Shown piece after piece: positions 5,790 to 7,528 of a DNA stretch of 7,528 nucleotides (position 1 is the first letter of the stretch; each line of letters opens with the position of its first letter). The notes below the pieces were generated by a model, which saw only the letters and a list, made by a program, of their open reading frames with translations, searched no databases and was not told where the DNA came from. The position numbers and the translations under genes are program-made. Source of the DNA: Balneolales bacterium (GTDB lineage Bacteria; Bacteroidota; Rhodothermia; Balneolales; Balneolaceae); NCBI GenBank assembly GCA_030830725.1, contig JAURMN010000014.1, forward strand, positions 1 through 7,528, read 5' to 3'.

Positions 5790-6272
5790 TCAGTTCCAGC
5801 GGTAATTCTCCCAGTCGATACCATCGCTGGCGGACTTGAATTTGGTGATGTAGTCGGTCCAACCGTGATCGATCAGCTCGTCGATGTGTGACTGGATATA
5901 TCCGAACCGGGTCTTTGCCCATTCCGACTCGATGAGACGAGCAAAGGCTGCAGGATCATCAGGGTAGGGGTTCTGAAAAATCAGGTGGTAGTGGAGACGA
6001 TTCGTTGATGACCGCTCCAAGACAGGAATGACGTTTAGTTTTTTCCCGAATCTTTTGAACCCTTTTCCATAGATCGAACTGTTCATTCGATTCATGAAGT
6101 GTCGGAAGTTCTGAGATGCGCTGATTTCGTCTAATCGAGTGACAGAATCGCCTTGTTTCAGGGTTAAGGATACCCCGAAGCAGTTCTCCAGTGACAGGGT
6201 ACGGAGGTGCTTTCGTGCAGCATCTTTCAGATGCGACGACATACCTCCTTCTATGGTGACACTTGAATCCAT
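5790..6272 (-). CDS. Small HUH endonuclease, rolling-circle Rep-like
   Basis: The 160-residue product shows the three HUH motifs in order: a hydrophobic strand CFGVSLTLK (31-39) as motif 1, the metal-binding RLHYHLIFQNP (92-102; H94 and H96) as motif 2, and WTDYITKFKS (138-147; Y141, K144) as the YxxK nicking motif 3. Such proteins cut one DNA strand through a covalent 5'-phosphotyrosine and start rolling-circle replication or transposition. The end KSASDGIDWENYRWN follows soon after motif 3, so there is no helicase domain, and the protein appears complete. ATG at 6272 has no clear Shine-Dalgarno; an internal ATG at codon 11 is directly preceded by AAGGAGGT, spaced too closely for normal use. 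It heads the minus-strand gene set. Plasmid, inovirus-like and REP-associated transposase relatives are all possible. Confidence 0.72.
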   Translation of the reverse strand: MDSSVTIEGGMSSHLKDAARKHLRTLSLENCFGVSLTLKQGDSVTRLDEISASQNFRHFMNRMNSSIYGKGFKRFGKKLNVIPVLERSSTNRLHYHLIFQNPYPDDPAAFARLIESEWAKTRFGYIQSHIDELIDHGWTDYITKFKSASDGIDWENYRWN

Positions 6273-6280
6273 AAATCAGA

Positions 6281-6299
6281 GGTATTTATACAAAATACC
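6281..6299. promoter_or_regulatory. Inverted repeat in the Rep-like gene leader
   Basis: GGTATTT (6281-6287) and AAATACC (6293-6299) form a perfect 7-bp inverted repeat around five bases. It ends eight bases upstream of the minus-strand ATG at 6272 and contains a TATAAA sequence on that strand. It could be an operator over the promoter or an RNA hairpin at the translation start. No matching -35 was found. Confidence 0.4.
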
Positions 6300-6391
6300 C
6301 CCTCCAAAATGCCCCAAAGACGAAAAAAAGGATTTTTAATGCCCTTATTAAGAAGCAGATAGCCTAGTATGTTATAGGGAAATCATATTAT
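6300..6391. other. AT-rich right margin of the island
   Basis: No gene is supported here. Composition is AT-rich up to about 6391 and then shifts sharply to GC-rich coding sequence. The hydrolase frame has a stop at 6365-6367 and reads into non-homologous residues before about 6392, so the junction with the old chromosome lies in the last ~20 bases of this stretch. Confidence 0.5.
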
Positions 6392-6400
6392 CCCGACGAA

Positions 6401-7528
6401 ATGTCTCCCGCGGAGTATGCCCAGCGGGTGGTGGCCGGTGAATTTCGCGATCTCGTGTTGAGCTTTCAATTGCGCGAAGGGTTCGAGCTGCGCGGCGTCA
6501 TGCCGAATTATTTGCGTGACCCGAAGAGCCACAACTACTCCAGCCAGATTGAATGGCTCAATCCGGACTACCGCACCGCACCGGCGCTGGGTGACCGCAA
6601 GGCCCGGATCGCGTGTGTGCAATATCAGATGCGCAAGGTGAAATCTTTTGCCGAATTCGCGAGTCAGGTGACTTATTTCGTGGGCGTGGCGGCGGACTAC
6701 GAAGCCGATTTCATACTGCTGCCGGAGCTGTTCACGGTGCAATTGCTCTCGGCGACCAACACGCTTTCGCCGCAGGAGGGCATGCGCAAGCTTTCGGACT
6801 ATACCGGCAAGCTCAATTCCCTGCTCCGCAAACTCGCGCTCAAGCACGGCACGACGATCATTGGCGGCAGTCACCCGACCAAGGTTGGTCGCAAACTCCA
6901 CAACATCTGCACGGTTTACCTCCCCAATGGTGAATCTATCCAGCAGCCGAAACTGCACATCACGCCGAACGAACGGCATTGGTGGGGTATCACCGGCGGA
7001 TCCACGCTGCAGGCGGTCGACACCCCCGTGGCGAAGATCGGCGTGCTGATTTGCTACGATGTGGAATTCCCTGAAGCCGCGCGCCACTTGGCCGACTTGG
7101 GCGCGGAGATTATCTTTGTGCCGTTCTGCACCGATAATCTGCAAAGTTACCTGCGCGTGCGCTATTGTGCCGCCGCCCGGGCGATTGAGAATCAGGTCTA
7201 CGTCGCGCTCGCCGGCAACGTGGGCAATCTGCCTGATGTCGCCAACATGGATGTGCAACATGGCCAGGCGGCCGTGCTTACGCCGTCCGATTTCGCCTTT
7301 GCGCGGGATGGCATCGCGGCCGAGGCCGACTCCAACGAGGAAACGGTGCTGATCTGTGACGTGGATTTGGACGAATTGAAAAAAGCCCAGACCGCCGGCA
7401 CCGTAACGCCGCGGTTGGACCGCCGCGGGGATTTGTTCAAAGTCGTGGCCACAGTGGCTTCGGCGGAACCCATTGCCTCGCTCATAGAAAGTGATGGTCC
7501 CTTGGGCGAGCAGCCGGAATTGCAAAAT
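6401..7528 (+). CDS. Carbon-nitrogen hydrolase with truncated GNAT domain (partial)
   Basis: The frame runs from ATG 6401 to the window edge without a stop (376 codons). Residues ~1-60 (MSPAEYAQRVVAGEF, LSFQLREGFELRGVMPNYL, SQIEWLNP) match only the last part of the GNAT domain found in YhcX-like GNAT/nitrilase fusion proteins; the acetyl-CoA-binding part before it is missing. From ~67 the nitrilase-superfamily domain is intact, with the triad E109 (LLPELFT), K184 (PKLHITPNER) and C218 (LICYDVEFPE). Such enzymes hydrolyse amide C-N bonds; the substrate of this subfamily is unknown to me. An in-frame stop at 6365-6367 and AT-rich sequence upstream show the 5' end was removed at the island boundary. 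ATG 6401 has no ribosome binding site, so expression is doubtful. The gene may be a pseudogene or may make a lone hydrolase. Confidence 0.8.
   Translation, partial: MSPAEYAQRVVAGEFRDLVLSFQLREGFELRGVMPNYLRDPKSHNYSSQIEWLNPDYRTAPALGDRKARIACVQYQMRKVKSFAEFASQVTYFVGVAADYEADFILLPELFTVQLLSATNTLSPQEGMRKLSDYTGKLNSLLRKLALKHGTTIIGGSHPTKVGRKLHNICTVYLPNGESIQQPKLHITPNERHWWGITGGSTLQAVDTPVAKIGVLICYDVEFPEAARHLADLGAEIIFVPFCTDNLQSYLRVRYCAAARAIENQVYVALAGNVGNLPDVANMDVQHGQAAVLTPSDFAFARDGIAAEADSNEETVLICDVDLDELKKAQTAGTVTPRLDRRGDLFKVVATVASAEPIASLIESDGPLGEQPELQN

Noticed and set aside
5602..5922. Minus-strand 106-codon frame ending in an ATGA overlap with the RHH gene
   Set aside because: Its first third is out of frame within the Rep-like gene, and the rest shows no recognisable fold or start signal. 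The overlap is suggestive, but the non-coding reading with repeats and hairpin explains the region better.
6383..7525. Long minus-strand open frame (380 codons) opposite the hydrolase gene
   Set aside because: It is antisense to a well-supported nitrilase-family frame. Its Arg/His-rich, low-complexity composition is typical of an antisense frame in GC-rich coding DNA.
1..7528. CRISPR arrays, tRNA or rRNA genes, and complete insertion sequences
   Set aside because: No regularly spaced repeats, cloverleaf or rRNA-like segments, or transposase with terminal inverted repeats were seen on either strand.

Overview
The window looks like a small AT-richer accessory island set into a GC-rich Gram-negative chromosome. 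The left flank is the tail of a TonB-receptor-like outer-membrane barrel, and the right flank is a GNAT/carbon-nitrogen hydrolase of the YhcX-like fusion family. Both are common in environmental bacteria. A verrucomicrobial host is one guess, but the sequence does not settle the taxon.

Layout. Positions 1-267 are old chromosome: the last codons of a plus-strand gene (stop at 46-48), a bidirectional terminator (79-112), and the C-terminal 44 codons of a minus-strand outer-membrane barrel whose 5' part is gone. Positions 268-379 are an A-rich leader with a perfect 14-bp palindrome just before the first island gene. Positions 380-4457 hold a plus-strand cassette: AbrB/MazE-like DNA-binding protein, PIN-domain protein with altered acidic residues, a 762-residue GHKL-type ATPase, and an MrcB_N-DUF3883 protein with a PD-(D/E)XK-like motif. 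Positions 4538-6272 hold a convergent minus-strand set: a small HUH Rep-type endonuclease, a ribbon-helix-helix protein, a translationally coupled 59-residue protein and a second PD-(D/E)XK-like protein. The leader of this set carries an imperfect direct repeat and a strong hairpin. From about 6390 to the end runs the carbon-nitrogen hydrolase gene, which lacks most of its N-terminal acetyltransferase domain and continues past the window.

How the parts may work together (inference). The AbrB and PIN genes have the order and spacing of a toxin-antitoxin pair and lie directly upstream of an ATPase plus nuclease pair. GHKL (MutL/MORC-like) ATPases and MrcB_N/DUF3883 proteins are both known from restriction-type defence loci, so 380-4457 is best read as a candidate anti-invader module with a built-in regulatory or toxic pair. 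I do not recognise it as a named system. The Rep-RHH set resembles the replication core of a plasmid, inovirus or other single-strand replicating element and may be a passenger, a remnant of the vehicle that brought the island, or a second small system. Both flanking genes have lost their 5' ends, which points to replacement or insertion with deletion rather than a clean insertion.
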